Shown: positions 17,932 to 27,461, numbered from the stretch's first letter. The stretch: DNA of 64,000 nt from Candidatus Methanoperedentaceae archaeon GB37 (GCA_905171695.1 LR991653.1:152258-216257); one strand, 5' to 3'. Numbers and translations: made by a program. The notes: generated by a model from the sequence alone, not told the origin.

Positions 17932-18074
17932 ATCCCTGGTCTCCTCACCTCTCTTCCATGATTGAAGCAGATGTGTGGTCATGGATGTGAGAGTAAATCA
18001 CAATGCTTGTATAGAATATGTTTAAAATATTCTCTGATATAATAATTCATGATTATTAATTACAAATCGCAAGG

Positions 18075-18092
18075 TTTATATGGTATAATATA
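18075..18092 (+). promoter_or_regulatory. TATA region of the surface-protein cluster
   Basis: Overlapping TTTATATGG and TATAATATA boxes lie 70-90 bases before the first exported-protein gene, giving a leader of roughly 50 bases. The gene start is preceded by a GAGGT ribosome-binding site. Confidence 0.5.
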
Positions 18093-18163
18093 CAGAGGGC
18101 ATTATTACTATTCATATCAAAAGTAACAATGGATGTTACAATACATGCAAGAAAGAGGTAAAG

Positions 18164-21100
18164 ATGATCATGAACAAAGTTTATATATTACCAGTTGTGC
18201 TGCTGGTAGCGCTTGTGGTATGCAGCGCGGCAGTCTCTGCTGAGTATTGTGAGGATCTGAATACGAAGATAAACGGCACAGTCCACGGCGGGGTCTATGT
18301 TGGAGGAGGGCACGGCAGTGATGGCAACGGTCCGATCGATAAGGATCCCTGGACGCCTTATGAGCAGGATTTCTCTGTCCCATCTGGAACGATCAAGTGG
18401 GCACGACTCTACACCGGGGTCTGGGCATCAGGAAACAGTGATGGATGGATCAATATAACCTTCTACAACGGGACAGGATACACGAGTCATAATGCATACG
18501 TGAGTACCGGTTATACCGGAGGAGATAATGATGAGGAGGACGGCTACTATGTGGCATGCGGATACGGTAACTACTGGTACTACTGGAATGTGACAGATAT
18601 CGTACGTAATGGGTTCAACAATGCGTCGGTTGCAACGAACGGGTTCGATGTTGGAACGGTTCACGGCGTCTCACTTGTCGTCGTCTATGATGATGGTGGG
18701 GATGAGATAACCTACTGGATCAACCAGGGCTTGGTCTACCTTGGGACAGGTGATACAACCTGTTCTTGCAGGCGAGCCGAGAGCACAACATGGTTCAACG
18801 GGACGATGCCTACAACACAGAATGCAACGCTCTGGACCGAGTACTTTGTTGCTGAGCCATCTCCAGAGAATGATTATCTCGAGTTCAATGGATACAACTT
18901 CACTCTGCTCGGTGTCGCTGATACAGCAGATGGTGGCGGGACGACCCCGGATGCCACATGGACGAATGCAAGGCTTGACATCGATAAATGGGTGATCGAC
19001 AAAGACTGGATAGACCCATCATCGAACAGTCTGAGGTTCATCCGCGGGAGTGACACGGCAACTAGGGCTGTTCTTGCGGTGTTCCTGAGCAAGCCGCCAG
19101 CGCCTGATCTCAAGGTCAGCGAGATCGATACACTCGTTGAAAGAGACGGACAGACGCCGATGGCACTCGTTGCAAACCATACCTACACGATAAACGCAAC
19201 GATACTTAACGCTGGAAACCTTGATGCAGGTGGGTTCAACGTGACACTTGAGGAGGACGGGGCGCTGAAGAACGATACAGGGCTTACAGGACTTGATGCA
19301 GGCAGTGAGAGAATTGTTCAGTTTGACTGGTCGAATTTGAGCGGGAGCTATAGCCTGAAGGTCACAGCAGATGCATACAACACTGTAACCGAGTCAGATG
19401 AGACGAACAACGAAAGTACTGCCCCGGTCACGGTCTATCCTGATACCGGTCTTGCAGATCTTGCAATAAACAGCGATGATATAACGTTCCACCCGGCACA
19501 CGCGAATCATGCCGCAAACAACAAGACGATTGTGCGAGTGAAGGTTAGAAACGAGGGAACAGCAGATGCAGGAAGTCCAGGCAGCGTTTTCAAGGTGCAG
19601 CTCACAACTGGAGCGACATCGATAGATAAGACAACATGGCTTCGTGCAAAGTGCTATAGGTTCGTGGAGTTCGAAGTAAGCCTGCCCGATGGATCAAACA
19701 GCGTGACCGTTACGCTTGATCCTGACGGCAACATCACAGAGAGCAGTACTGCCAACAACGTGGCTTCCGAATCTGTGAATATAATCCCGTGCAGGATACT
19801 GGATACCCACGAGTACGGTGATAATTCCACATACAACGGTCCACTCTCAGGCTACACCGATGTTGAGATGTTTGATGTTGTGAAGCTTGCACCAGAGGGA
19901 ACATCTCCAGTAGAACTTTTGAAGTCAGTTGCGATAACGACAGAAGAAGGTGCATCGACACCGATAAAATCGATCGATGGACTTGAACAGAGCTCCACGC
20001 TTAGATACTACTGGTATCCATTCGTAAACGGGATTCCGATTCCATGGGGTGACTGGGAAACATATCCACTCCATGCAGGAGACACCATACACTGGGACAT
20101 TCTGAAATGGGTGAACTCACCCTCTCCAGACTCGTACAAGGCGAGACCCATCCAGGATTACCCGGAGCCGTTCCTGCATGGATACAACGGCACGATATAC
20201 AACACCACCATCGTCTACCCTGATGAACTCTGCTATCCGGCGAAGGCAGATGCCATCGAGTCAAGGTTGCTCGCTGCAGGTGTGCCTGCTGATCGCATAA
20301 GCAAGAAAGCGGTTGGAGCTCTCACTCAGGCAGAGAAGCAGAACAACAACCTGATACTCATTGGAACGCCATCGAACAATCCGATCATTGCAGAGCTCAA
20401 CGCACGGCACGCGGATGTCGGGATGCCAGTATACTTCAACGGAAGCCAGATGACCGATGATTATGATGACACCACCTGGGTTGGTGGGGTGATCGAAGCA
20501 TGTGACAACCCATACGACAACGGTTGGACTGACGCATGGAAGGACACAGGTCCAAGTATCTGGCTTGCAGCAGCAGTCGAAGACTACTGGGCATACAAGG
20601 CTGCTGAGATGCTCGCAAGTGATAGCTTTGATCGATTCTGGAAGAACCGAAAGCCGTATCTGACTCCAATATGGGACGGCACAAATGTGACCCTTGACTG
20701 GAGCAACTGGACAGGAACATGCACATCGTTTGACATATACATCACAGAGAACCTCACAGCAGGATTCCCAGCAACACCAAATGTAACTGGAGTCACTGGA
20801 ACATCATGGACAGACACAAACGCAGGAGCAAGCAACCAGCGATACTACAAGGTGACATGCAACACAACAGGCGAACAGATCGAGGGCAATGTGACAAAGA
20901 TCACATACGAGCTTGAGAAGCGTGGTAGTAAAGGCATCAATTGGATTACCCCTCCCAGTACTAATCCACCGCTAACAAACGCAGACGAGTTGATAAAGGC
21001 GATACCGAATCACGAGAATGTGAAGTGGTGGAACTCAACGAGTCAGTTGCTGGAGAGCTATTCAAAGATGCCGTGGGGATATGTCGGTGATAACTTCGAG

Positions 21101-21439
21101 GTAAAACCAACAAGAGGATATGAGGCAGTGGTCAATGCAAACACAATATGGACTGTTGTTGGATGGGTACCACCTGACTGTCCAATTGGGCTAAAGAAGA
21201 TCGGTACCAAAGGGATTAACTGGATAGGAATGCCGTTCAATACAACAATCGATGATGCGGACGAGTTGATAAAGGCGATACCGAATCACGAGAATGTGAA
21301 GTGGTGGAACTCAACGAGTCAGTTGCTGGAGAGCTATTCAAAGATGCCGTGGGGATATGTCGGTGATAACTTCGAGGTAAAACCAACAAGAGGATACGAG
21401 GCAGTGGTCAATGCAAACACAATATGGACACCGCGGTAG
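18164..21439 (+). CDS. Large exported surface protein with DUF3344, CARDB and C-terminal repeats
   Basis: Secreted protein of 1091 residues. Signal peptide at residues 1-27 (MNKVYILPVVLL...VSA|EYC). A DUF3344-type beta domain follows (about 38-315; VSLVVVYDDGGDEITYW), then two CARDB-like repeats (about 320-425 and 432-545) with LKVSEIDTLVE and NNES / TANNVAS ends. A region with LILIGTPSNNPIIAELN (about 690-760) resembles archaeal S-layer-associated repeats. A fibronectin-like segment comes near 830-925. The C-terminus carries two near-identical copies of a KGINWI...WWNSTSQLLES module (about 930-1089). No membrane anchor or dockerin is seen. It is the first gene of the exported-protein cluster. 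Adhesive or structural cell-surface function is inferred from domain types. Confidence 0.85.
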   Translation: MIMNKVYILPVVLLVALVVCSAAVSAEYCEDLNTKINGTVHGGVYVGGGHGSDGNGPIDKDPWTPYEQDFSVPSGTIKWARLYTGVWASGNSDGWINITFYNGTGYTSHNAYVSTGYTGGDNDEEDGYYVACGYGNYWYYWNVTDIVRNGFNNASVATNGFDVGTVHGVSLVVVYDDGGDEITYWINQGLVYLGTGDTTCSCRRAESTTWFNGTMPTTQNATLWTEYFVAEPSPENDYLEFNGYNFTLLGVADTADGGGTTPDATWTNARLDIDKWVIDKDWIDPSSNSLRFIRGSDTATRAVLAVFLSKPPAPDLKVSEIDTLVERDGQTPMALVANHTYTINATILNAGNLDAGGFNVTLEEDGALKNDTGLTGLDAGSERIVQFDWSNLSGSYSLKVTADAYNTVTESDETNNESTAPVTVYPDTGLADLAINSDDITFHPAHANHAANNKTIVRVKVRNEGTADAGSPGSVFKVQLTTGATSIDKTTWLRAKCYRFVEFEVSLPDGSNSVTVTLDPDGNITESSTANNVASESVNIIPCRILDTHEYGDNSTYNGPLSGYTDVEMFDVVKLAPEGTSPVELLKSVAITTEEGASTPIKSIDGLEQSSTLRYYWYPFVNGIPIPWGDWETYPLHAGDTIHWDILKWVNSPSPDSYKARPIQDYPEPFLHGYNGTIYNTTIVYPDELCYPAKADAIESRLLAAGVPADRISKKAVGALTQAEKQNNNLILIGTPSNNPIIAELNARHADVGMPVYFNGSQMTDDYDDTTWVGGVIEACDNPYDNGWTDAWKDTGPSIWLAAAVEDYWAYKAAEMLASDSFDRFWKNRKPYLTPIWDGTNVTLDWSNWTGTCTSFDIYITENLTAGFPATPNVTGVTGTSWTDTNAGASNQRYYKVTCNTTGEQIEGNVTKITYELEKRGSKGINWITPPSTNPPLTNADELIKAIPNHENVKWWNSTSQLLESYSKMPWGYVGDNFEVKPTRGYEAVVNANTIWTVVGWVPPDCPIGLKKIGTKGINWIGMPFNTTIDDADELIKAIPNHENVKWWNSTSQLLESYSKMPWGYVGDNFEVKPTRGYEAVVNANTIWTPR
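20984..21153 (+). repeat. 170-bp intragenic direct repeat, copy 1
   Basis: Repeated at 21260-21429 (offset 276 bp) with a single silent difference. It encodes the duplicated C-terminal module of the large surface protein. Such near-identity implies very recent duplication or ongoing gene conversion. Confidence 0.9.
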
Positions 21440-21455
21440 AACTACAGAGGATTAA

Positions 21456-22421
21456 GTGATGCATATAGATGGAAACATGAGAACAACAAGAAATAGCATT
21501 GTCATTGCCATCATCACGCTGATAGCCATGATAGCGATGGCAGGAAGTGCATCTGCAGATCCAGCTGGAGGACAGGTGAACTCAACTGCTGCAGAGGGAC
21601 AGATTGTAACGCTGTATCTTGATGTAAACCCATCTGATTATGTGACCACAAGAGTGCGAGATGGAGGTTCAGGAAATATCGATTACTACTACTTCAGTTC
21701 ACTTGCTCCGTTGCTTAACAGGAATGGATTCTCAATGAACCCACCGAACAACTACTATAACGCAACGATAGAGATGCGGTGCACAGGGTATGAACGCGAC
21801 ATAGATGGCAATATTGGCAGTGCATACACTAATACACTCAAAAACACCACACCAACAACCGCACACATCGTGAATGCATGCTATGATGGTACTCAGGATG
21901 TTGCGACACTGATGGAACTGGAGCAGTGTGCAGCCGGGGAAACCTTCAGCAAACCCCTCTGTGAGGGCTGGAATCTGATATCGCTTCCGCTTGTTCCAGA
22001 GAATAACAGTGCAGGTGCTGTGCTCTCAGGAGTATCGTGCGATGCGGTGTACAGGTACAATGCAACGTCAAAGCAGTTCGAGGTTGCTGATGTGATGAAT
22101 CTTGGAACCGGCTACTTTGTGCATGCCACTGCAGATTGTACATGGGAGTACAGTGGCACGCCGTATACTTCCATGGATGTATCACTGGAGCAGGGTTTGA
22201 ATATGGTTGGCTGGCTGAACTGCTCGAAGGATATCGACGATGCGTTATCTTCGATATCCGGGGATTACTACTATGTTGCACGGTGGAATGCGACAGTACA
22301 GCGATTCGAGATGTACAATCCAAGGGCTCCAGCAGTCTTCAACGACTTCACGACAATCGATCGAGGTACAGGGTACTTCATATCTGCAAGAGAGGGGTGT
22401 ACGTTATCTGAGAGTTGCTGA
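21456..22421 (+). CDS. Exported protein sharing an N-terminal domain with the cohesin/dockerin gene
   Basis: Secreted protein of about 321 residues. The signal peptide ends in MAGSASA|DPAGGQ. The domain at about 30-158 is identical to the N-terminus of the gene at 22827. The second half has two S-layer-like modules, CEGWNLISLPLVPE and QGLNMVGWLNCSKDI, similar to the WNLIS/GINWI modules ending the upstream protein. It is cysteine-rich, suggesting disulfides. No cohesin, dockerin or anchor. The start could be either of two nearby ATGs (21456 or 21477). It lies 16 bp after the preceding gene and is probably co-transcribed. Confidence 0.8.
   Translation: MMHIDGNMRTTRNSIVIAIITLIAMIAMAGSASADPAGGQVNSTAAEGQIVTLYLDVNPSDYVTTRVRDGGSGNIDYYYFSSLAPLLNRNGFSMNPPNNYYNATIEMRCTGYERDIDGNIGSAYTNTLKNTTPTTAHIVNACYDGTQDVATLMELEQCAAGETFSKPLCEGWNLISLPLVPENNSAGAVLSGVSCDAVYRYNATSKQFEVADVMNLGTGYFVHATADCTWEYSGTPYTSMDVSLEQGLNMVGWLNCSKDIDDALSSISGDYYYVARWNATVQRFEMYNPRAPAVFNDFTTIDRGTGYFISAREGCTLSESC
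21519..21928 (+). repeat. 410-bp identical duplication between two exported-protein genes, copy 1
   Basis: Matches 22866-23275 (offset 1347 bp) with no difference I can find. It covers the end of the signal peptide and the whole N-terminal domain. The two genes diverge abruptly on both sides. Confidence 0.9.
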
Positions 22422-22826
22422 ACGCCGTTAAGGCGTCCAGCCATCTATTTCAAAGGAGGGATGAGGAAGATCCACACAAAGATTGGTGTTACGAAGATAA
22501 AATTTAGTATGAGAATATGTGAATAAAATCAAACCACGGTTTAAAAGATTCGAGATGCACGGGAATCTGCCCCACAAACTTTTATCAAAAGTTTGATCAA
22601 AAACCATTGATCAAAAACCTGAAAACTCACGATTATCACGATTAAAATGTCCCACTCGCCTGGTGGGTCGGGGTACCGTGGTAAGTGCATCAAAATACAC
22701 AAACCGAAGCAAAGGAGGTCGATAGAAAGCCATGCAAATGGAATCCAGAAGAGCGCCAAAGGGGAGCGCAATGACACCAAATACCCGAAGAAGCGCGAAT
22801 ATGAACACAAAAGAGGGTGAAAAGAT
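22422..22826. other. Intergenic region with palindromes
   Basis: About 405 bp without a convincing gene. The start holds a CGCCGTTAAGGCG hairpin right after the stop codon (possible transcript end). Around 22577-22595 there is a palindrome AAACTTTT-ATC-AAAAGTTT followed by two GATCAAAAACC repeats. An antisense open frame across this region is hydrophobic and reads into the next gene's start; I do not consider it real. A GAGGGTGAAAAG ribosome-binding site precedes the next gene. Confidence 0.5.
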
Positions 22827-25454
22827 ATGAAAAGAAATAATAGTATATTGTTTGCTATCACGGCACTGATAGCCATGATAGCGATGGCAGGAAGTGCATC
22901 TGCAGATCCAGCTGGAGGACAGGTGAACTCAACTGCTGCAGAGGGACAGATTGTAACGCTGTATCTTGATGTAAACCCATCTGATTATGTGACCACAAGA
23001 GTGCGAGATGGAGGTTCAGGAAATATCGATTACTACTACTTCAGTTCACTTGCTCCGTTGCTTAACAGGAATGGATTCTCAATGAACCCACCGAACAACT
23101 ACTATAACGCAACGATAGAGATGCGGTGCACAGGGTATGAACGCGACATAGATGGCAATATTGGCAGTGCATACACTAATACACTCAAAAACACCACACC
23201 AACAACCGCACACATCGTGAATGCATGCTATGATGGTACTCAGGATGTTGCGACACTGATGGAACTGGAGCAGTGCCCGACAGCAACCCATCCTGATCTT
23301 GTCGTAAGCAACATTTACCCACAGTACATCTTCTCTGATCTGACGAATGTGCTCTCTGTGAATGTGACGAATCAGGGCAACGCCAGTGCTGTCAGTTGCA
23401 AAGTAAGTTTGACCATCACGCATACAGGCGGACCGACTGTGTTGACCGGAACGGTGCCTGCACTGGGCGCTGGTAGTAGCGCGGTGGTAGAGGTTGGTAA
23501 CTGGAAGCCAACAGTTCTTGAGAACATCTCGATGACGGCGTTTGCTGATTGTGACAATGATGAGCCTACTGAATGGGACGAAGGCAACAACAATCTTACT
23601 GAGTACAGAACCACTACAGGAGATTGTGCTGTTGATGATATGCTGCCTGATACGTGCTATGGTTACCGTGGAGATAATCCGATGACTACTGTATATGAGG
23701 GTACGGGTGGTGTGATCTACTCGGTTGGAGATTACAAGTACAAGAACAATACAGTGAACTTCAATATCGGGCCATCCGGAGATGAGAATCAGGCAGATGG
23801 ATCGACTGCAGACGTTCCTGACGGTGCAACGGTAAAGAACGCAACGCTGTACGTGTACTACTGCTGGCGAAAGTCGGTGACCGGTCCAAATCCTGGTGCT
23901 GACCCGAGACCAGACTTCGAGATGTCGATCAACGGCAACCAGCTCACGACAAATGAGTACTATACTGACATTAAAGGATTCGCCGGATCCGAGTATCAAT
24001 ACGGAACGCTGGTATACGATGTGACAGCCTATGTCACGGGAGATGGTACCTATCAGGCAGTCAGATCAAACTACACATATGGTAAAGGATACGTATCAGG
24101 TATGGCTCTCTTGATCATCTACGATGATGGCAGTGGTGACACATACAGAATAGCCCATGGATACGATCGACTTGCCACATTCTACAAGACACAGTACAAG
24201 GTGTTGCCAGAGGATGCAACCACAACCGCCACACTAACAGATGTTGATCCCAATCAGATAGCAACAGCGAATCTCTTCACTGTTACGGTCGATGCCGTAC
24301 CGCCTGGAAGCGAATCAGAGCAGTTCAACCTCCGCCCATGGGAAGTGGGTGCATGGGACTGCGTTGCCGGAGTACCTTCATGTGGTTACAACTATCCGCT
24401 CGGTATCAACAGGGGCGCTGTTGACAAGAGTGACATAACCGCATCTGGCACTGACGAAGTAGTTAAATTCCAAGAGAGAACCAACAATGGATTTGGCGCG
24501 CTCTTTGCATGCCTGCAGGCAAAGGGTGGAGCACCAGAAGTAGTTGTTGATGCACCAGATACCTGTGTCAGCGGCACGTTCACGGTGGATATCGATGTCG
24601 AGACAAATGGAAATGAGATCTATGCTGTGCAGTATGATCTCTCATTCGATCCAGATGTGATCCGAATCCTTGATCAGCACCAGGGAACATTCCTCTCAGA
24701 GAATGGTACGGTTGATACGATGGTTGTCATCAACGAGTTCGACAATGTAGCAGGTACAGCCTCCTACAGCGAGACAAGAAGGGACACACTGACAGGTACA
24801 TCAACGCCTGGGCCACTGGCATCGATAACCTTCACAACGGTTGGAGATCCACTGGACTGCTCAAATATCACGCTGAGTGGCGTGGTTGTATCTGATGCGG
24901 GTGCCCAAGAGATCAGTGCTGTGATAGAGAACGACTCAGTCTGCATCTGTGAACCTAACATTGGGCCAACAGCAGTAGCAAAGTCTGATCACAAGTACAA
25001 CAATGTTGGATCGGTCTTCACATGCGAGGCAACGCTCAACGGTTCAGAATCTTATGACCCAGATGGAGTGATCGTCCAGTGGAGCTGGGCGTGCGGTGAT
25101 GGCGGTTACGAGTCTGGAGAGATCGCTCAACACATCTACAACACATACCAGTGGAATGGCAGCACATATACACCGTTTACTGCAACCCTGACGGTAACAG
25201 ATGATGACAGTGCAACAGACGATGATGACTGTGAGGTTATCGTCTACATCGCAGGGGATGCAAACGGTGATGGCACGGTGAACATCCTTGATGCCGCGAT
25301 GATCGGTCTGAGATGGATGAAGACGTGCAATGACTACCCAGGTGTGTGCTGGGGCGCTGAGGAGATGGCAGACAGGGCAGACCTTAACAACGACTGTGAG
25401 GTAAACATACTCGATGCTGTAATCGTTGGAACACAATGGGGGAACAACGCCTGA
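22827..25454 (+). CDS. Exported cohesin-PKD-dockerin protein with DUF3344 domain
   Basis: Secreted protein of 875 residues. Order: signal peptide (to about residue 27); the duplicated N-terminal domain (about 30-150); a CARDB-like repeat (about 152-262, HPDLVVSNIYP); a DUF3344 domain (about 280-560); a type-I-like cohesin (about 570-705, EIYAVQYDLSFDPDVIRIL ... SYSETR); a PKD domain (about 712-805, SYDPDGVIVQWSWACGDG); and a C-terminal dockerin (about 808-875). The dockerin has two calcium loops, GDANGDGTVNILDA and ADLNNDCEVNILDAV. Having both interaction partners on one chain allows polymerisation with the other cohesin proteins of the cluster. A terminator follows it. Confidence 0.9.
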   Translation: MKRNNSILFAITALIAMIAMAGSASADPAGGQVNSTAAEGQIVTLYLDVNPSDYVTTRVRDGGSGNIDYYYFSSLAPLLNRNGFSMNPPNNYYNATIEMRCTGYERDIDGNIGSAYTNTLKNTTPTTAHIVNACYDGTQDVATLMELEQCPTATHPDLVVSNIYPQYIFSDLTNVLSVNVTNQGNASAVSCKVSLTITHTGGPTVLTGTVPALGAGSSAVVEVGNWKPTVLENISMTAFADCDNDEPTEWDEGNNNLTEYRTTTGDCAVDDMLPDTCYGYRGDNPMTTVYEGTGGVIYSVGDYKYKNNTVNFNIGPSGDENQADGSTADVPDGATVKNATLYVYYCWRKSVTGPNPGADPRPDFEMSINGNQLTTNEYYTDIKGFAGSEYQYGTLVYDVTAYVTGDGTYQAVRSNYTYGKGYVSGMALLIIYDDGSGDTYRIAHGYDRLATFYKTQYKVLPEDATTTATLTDVDPNQIATANLFTVTVDAVPPGSESEQFNLRPWEVGAWDCVAGVPSCGYNYPLGINRGAVDKSDITASGTDEVVKFQERTNNGFGALFACLQAKGGAPEVVVDAPDTCVSGTFTVDIDVETNGNEIYAVQYDLSFDPDVIRILDQHQGTFLSENGTVDTMVVINEFDNVAGTASYSETRRDTLTGTSTPGPLASITFTTVGDPLDCSNITLSGVVVSDAGAQEISAVIENDSVCICEPNIGPTAVAKSDHKYNNVGSVFTCEATLNGSESYDPDGVIVQWSWACGDGGYESGEIAQHIYNTYQWNGSTYTPFTATLTVTDDDSATDDDDCEVIVYIAGDANGDGTVNILDAAMIGLRWMKTCNDYPGVCWGAEEMADRADLNNDCEVNILDAVIVGTQWGNNA

Positions 25455-25456
25455 GT

Positions 25457-25497
25457 GAGTGGTTTAACACCCACTCTCCCCCTTTTATTTTATTTTG
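25457..25497 (+). terminator. Hairpin plus T-tract terminator
   Basis: Stem GAGTGG (25457-25462) / CCACTC (25471-25476), then CCCCC and a T-rich run to 25497. It follows the dockerin gene's stop directly. Confidence 0.6.
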
Positions 25498-25535
25498 AGG
25501 TTTAAGACGATAAAAATGAAGAACGGTGGTGCAAT

Positions 25536-25994
25536 TCAGATGGGTGATAAGATAGAGAGCAGATCAGAGGTTGAAAAGACCTTGATTATGGATTGTTTCT
25601 TCAATCTCTTATCATTGGACCAGAGAGCAGCATCAAATCTCATCGCTAATGCGAGGTATTCAGTATCATCCAGCCCGAAGGCTGGAGGTCTACCAGCTCT
25701 TCGAGCTGGTATATCATCATGGTCTGGACTTACCTTATTTGCTTCCTGCAGGAATCGTTCAAATTCCTGTCTTGGAATAATATCTATTCTTTCCTTTAAT
25801 AAATTTACAAACTCGTTGAAATCATCCTCAGAAAGCGAAGATTTTGCTATGATTTCATCCTTATGCTCTTCTAACTCTATAAATAAGAATTCAGGAGAAA
25901 TTAATTGGATCCTTTCGGAAAACATCAGATTACATGTCTTGCTTCTGGAGATTATCGCTGAAAATAGGACGTTGGCATCCACGACCAGCAACAT
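25536..25994 (-). CDS. vapC: PIN-domain ribonuclease toxin (VapC-like)
   Basis: PIN-fold RNase toxin. Acidic residues are in place: D6 (VVDANVLFSA), the Glu in FIELEEH, the DDTEYLALA Asp, and the Asp in ALWSNDKRL. It sits nine bases after its antitoxin gene, as in VapBC operons. A 48-bp in-frame palindromic insertion adds IPARRAGRPPAFGLDD just before the third acidic site, duplicating the GATGAT it landed in. Activity may be kept, since a DD is present on both sides. The pair is antisense to the surrounding exported-protein genes and was probably acquired separately. Confidence 0.87.
   Translation of the reverse strand: MLLVVDANVLFSAIISRSKTCNLMFSERIQLISPEFLFIELEEHKDEIIAKSSLSEDDFNEFVNLLKERIDIIPRQEFERFLQEANKVSPDHDDIPARRAGRPPAFGLDDTEYLALAMRFDAALWSNDKRLKKQSIIKVFSTSDLLSILSPI
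25665..25712 (+). repeat. 48-bp double-hairpin element inserted in frame in vapC
   Basis: Two adjacent perfect hairpins: CCAGCC-CGAA-GGCTGG (25671-25686) and ACCAGCTC-TTC-GAGCTGGT (25692-25710). The unit is bounded by direct repeats ATCATC at 25665-25670 and 25713-25718. The length is a multiple of three and keeps the toxin frame open, like protein-coding palindromic elements known from some bacteria. Confidence 0.7.
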
Positions 25995-26003
25995 CTTAAG
26001 ATC

Positions 26004-26249
26004 TCACTTTAACCCAGGATACAGTTCTTTGTATCGTTCGTGTAATCCCCTGTTTATTTTTCTTCCGAGTTCCAGAGCATCCTTCTCGGTTAATTTGCTC
26101 TTAGATGCTATGGACTTTAATCTGGCTAATTTTGAAGCCTGCTCACGAATAGCATCTCTTGCCACCTTTGACCAGTCTATAAATGATGTTTTATCCATCT
26201 CCTGCTTCAAATCCTCTGGTATCACAACCTTTAACTCCGCCATTCTCAT
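26004..26249 (-). CDS. vapB: VapB-like antitoxin
   Basis: 81-residue basic protein with a ribbon-helix-helix-type beginning, MAELKVVIPEDLKQEMD, and a helical tail (KLTEKDALELGRKINRGLHERY). Many archaeal antitoxins paired with PIN toxins have this form. It overlaps nothing and precedes the toxin by nine bases on the same strand. It presumably binds and inhibits the toxin and autoregulates the operon from a promoter in the 26250-26348 gap. Confidence 0.82.
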   Translation of the reverse strand: MRMAELKVVIPEDLKQEMDKTSFIDWSKVARDAIREQASKLARLKSIASKSKLTEKDALELGRKINRGLHERYKELYPGLK

Positions 26250-26348
26250 CGCCTGTAACTATATTGATCATGTCTGCATAAATAATCTCTCATCGGGTGC
26301 GATCAATATCGCATATCAGGATAGCCTGGTAGGAATGGGAGGTGCTGC

Positions 26349-27383
26349 ATGTTAGCCCAGCTTGAGCAGTTTAAACCACGTACTGTCATATTTATCCTTC
26401 TGATCGGCTTAATGCTCCTATCGATCATGATAACAGGTGCTGAGGCTGCCATCATTGAGGTTGTACCATTAGATCAGGATATACATGAGGGTGATGAGTT
26501 CGCGGTGGATGTTGTGGTTAAGCCGGGGGGTGGTGAGGTCTTTGGTGTTCAGTATCTGCTTGTATTCAATATGAGTGTGGTGAGAGCGGAGACGCAGGTT
26601 AAGGGTGGATTTCTGACGTCGGATGGTAATGAGTCAGAGGTTGTTGTGAACGCACTTAACAATACTGAAGGTTGGGTTGAGTATTCAGAGACGAGAATTA
26701 ATTCGACGGCTGGTGTAACGGTGAATGGGACGCTTGCAACCGTGACGTTTACAGCAAGAGGTGATAAAGGGGCTTTATCATATCTGAACTTGAGTGAGGT
26801 GATCATGACAGATCTTAGCTTCAGCGTGATCAATTGCACGAGAGTGAATGGTAGTGTCACGATCGCAGAGAATGAGTCACCGGTTGCAAACGCAACTGTC
26901 TATGATGATTTTAATAATGTTGGGTCAAAGCATCTCTGTAAGGTTTACTTTGATGGTTCGGGATCGCATGATCCGGATGGTGAGATCGCTTCTTATACTT
27001 GGAGCTTTGGAGACGGTACGTATGATACGGGTGTGAGATGTGAGCATGTATATGGATCCTGGAACTGGAATGGTTCTGGTTATGAGCCGTTTCACGCTTC
27101 GCTCACCGTTACAGATGATGGGATTCTCCCGCAGGTGAACACGTCTTACTTTGATGTGGTGGTTTATATTGCTGGTGATGCGAACGGTGACGGCACTGTG
27201 AATATCGTGGATGCTTCGATCGTTGGCTATGAGTGGGGGAGGTCCTCTTCGCCGCCTGATACGTGCTGGCGAGATCTTCCACTGGGTGAGTGGGCAGATC
27301 GTGCAGATCTCAACAATGATCATGAGGTGAACATCCTTGACATGGTCATCATCGGAACACGGTGGAAGGATACGGCATGGTGA
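26349..27383 (+). CDS. Exported cohesin-PKD-dockerin protein
   Basis: Secreted protein of 344 residues. The signal peptide ends about residue 34 (MLLSIMITGAEAA). A cohesin spans about 36-172 (VEVVPL-like start, GVQYLLVFNMSVVRAE, EYSETRINSTAGV). A PKD domain spans about 178-272 (GSGSHDPDGEIASYTWSFGDG). A dockerin spans about 277-344 with GDANGDGTVNIVDAS and ADLNNDHEVNILDMV calcium loops. It is a compact version of the C-terminal half of the 22827 protein. A GGAGGTG ribosome-binding site supports the ATG. It is the first gene of a four-gene run after the VapBC interruption. Confidence 0.9.
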   Translation: MLAQLEQFKPRTVIFILLIGLMLLSIMITGAEAAIIEVVPLDQDIHEGDEFAVDVVVKPGGGEVFGVQYLLVFNMSVVRAETQVKGGFLTSDGNESEVVVNALNNTEGWVEYSETRINSTAGVTVNGTLATVTFTARGDKGALSYLNLSEVIMTDLSFSVINCTRVNGSVTIAENESPVANATVYDDFNNVGSKHLCKVYFDGSGSHDPDGEIASYTWSFGDGTYDTGVRCEHVYGSWNWNGSGYEPFHASLTVTDDGILPQVNTSYFDVVVYIAGDANGDGTVNIVDASIVGYEWGRSSSPPDTCWRDLPLGEWADRADLNNDHEVNILDMVIIGTRWKDTAW

Positions 27384-27461
27384 GATGGATTATAATAGAG
27401 TTAAGAAGGAAAGATTAGGCTTGTCATGGAATTACAAAGGACGGATAAAGAGGTTTTTGGA

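Noticed and set aside
22541-22876. 111-codon hydrophobic minus-strand frame
   Set aside because: It runs through the start and signal-peptide region of a real gene; its hydrophobicity follows from the antisense of that sequence and AT-rich DNA.
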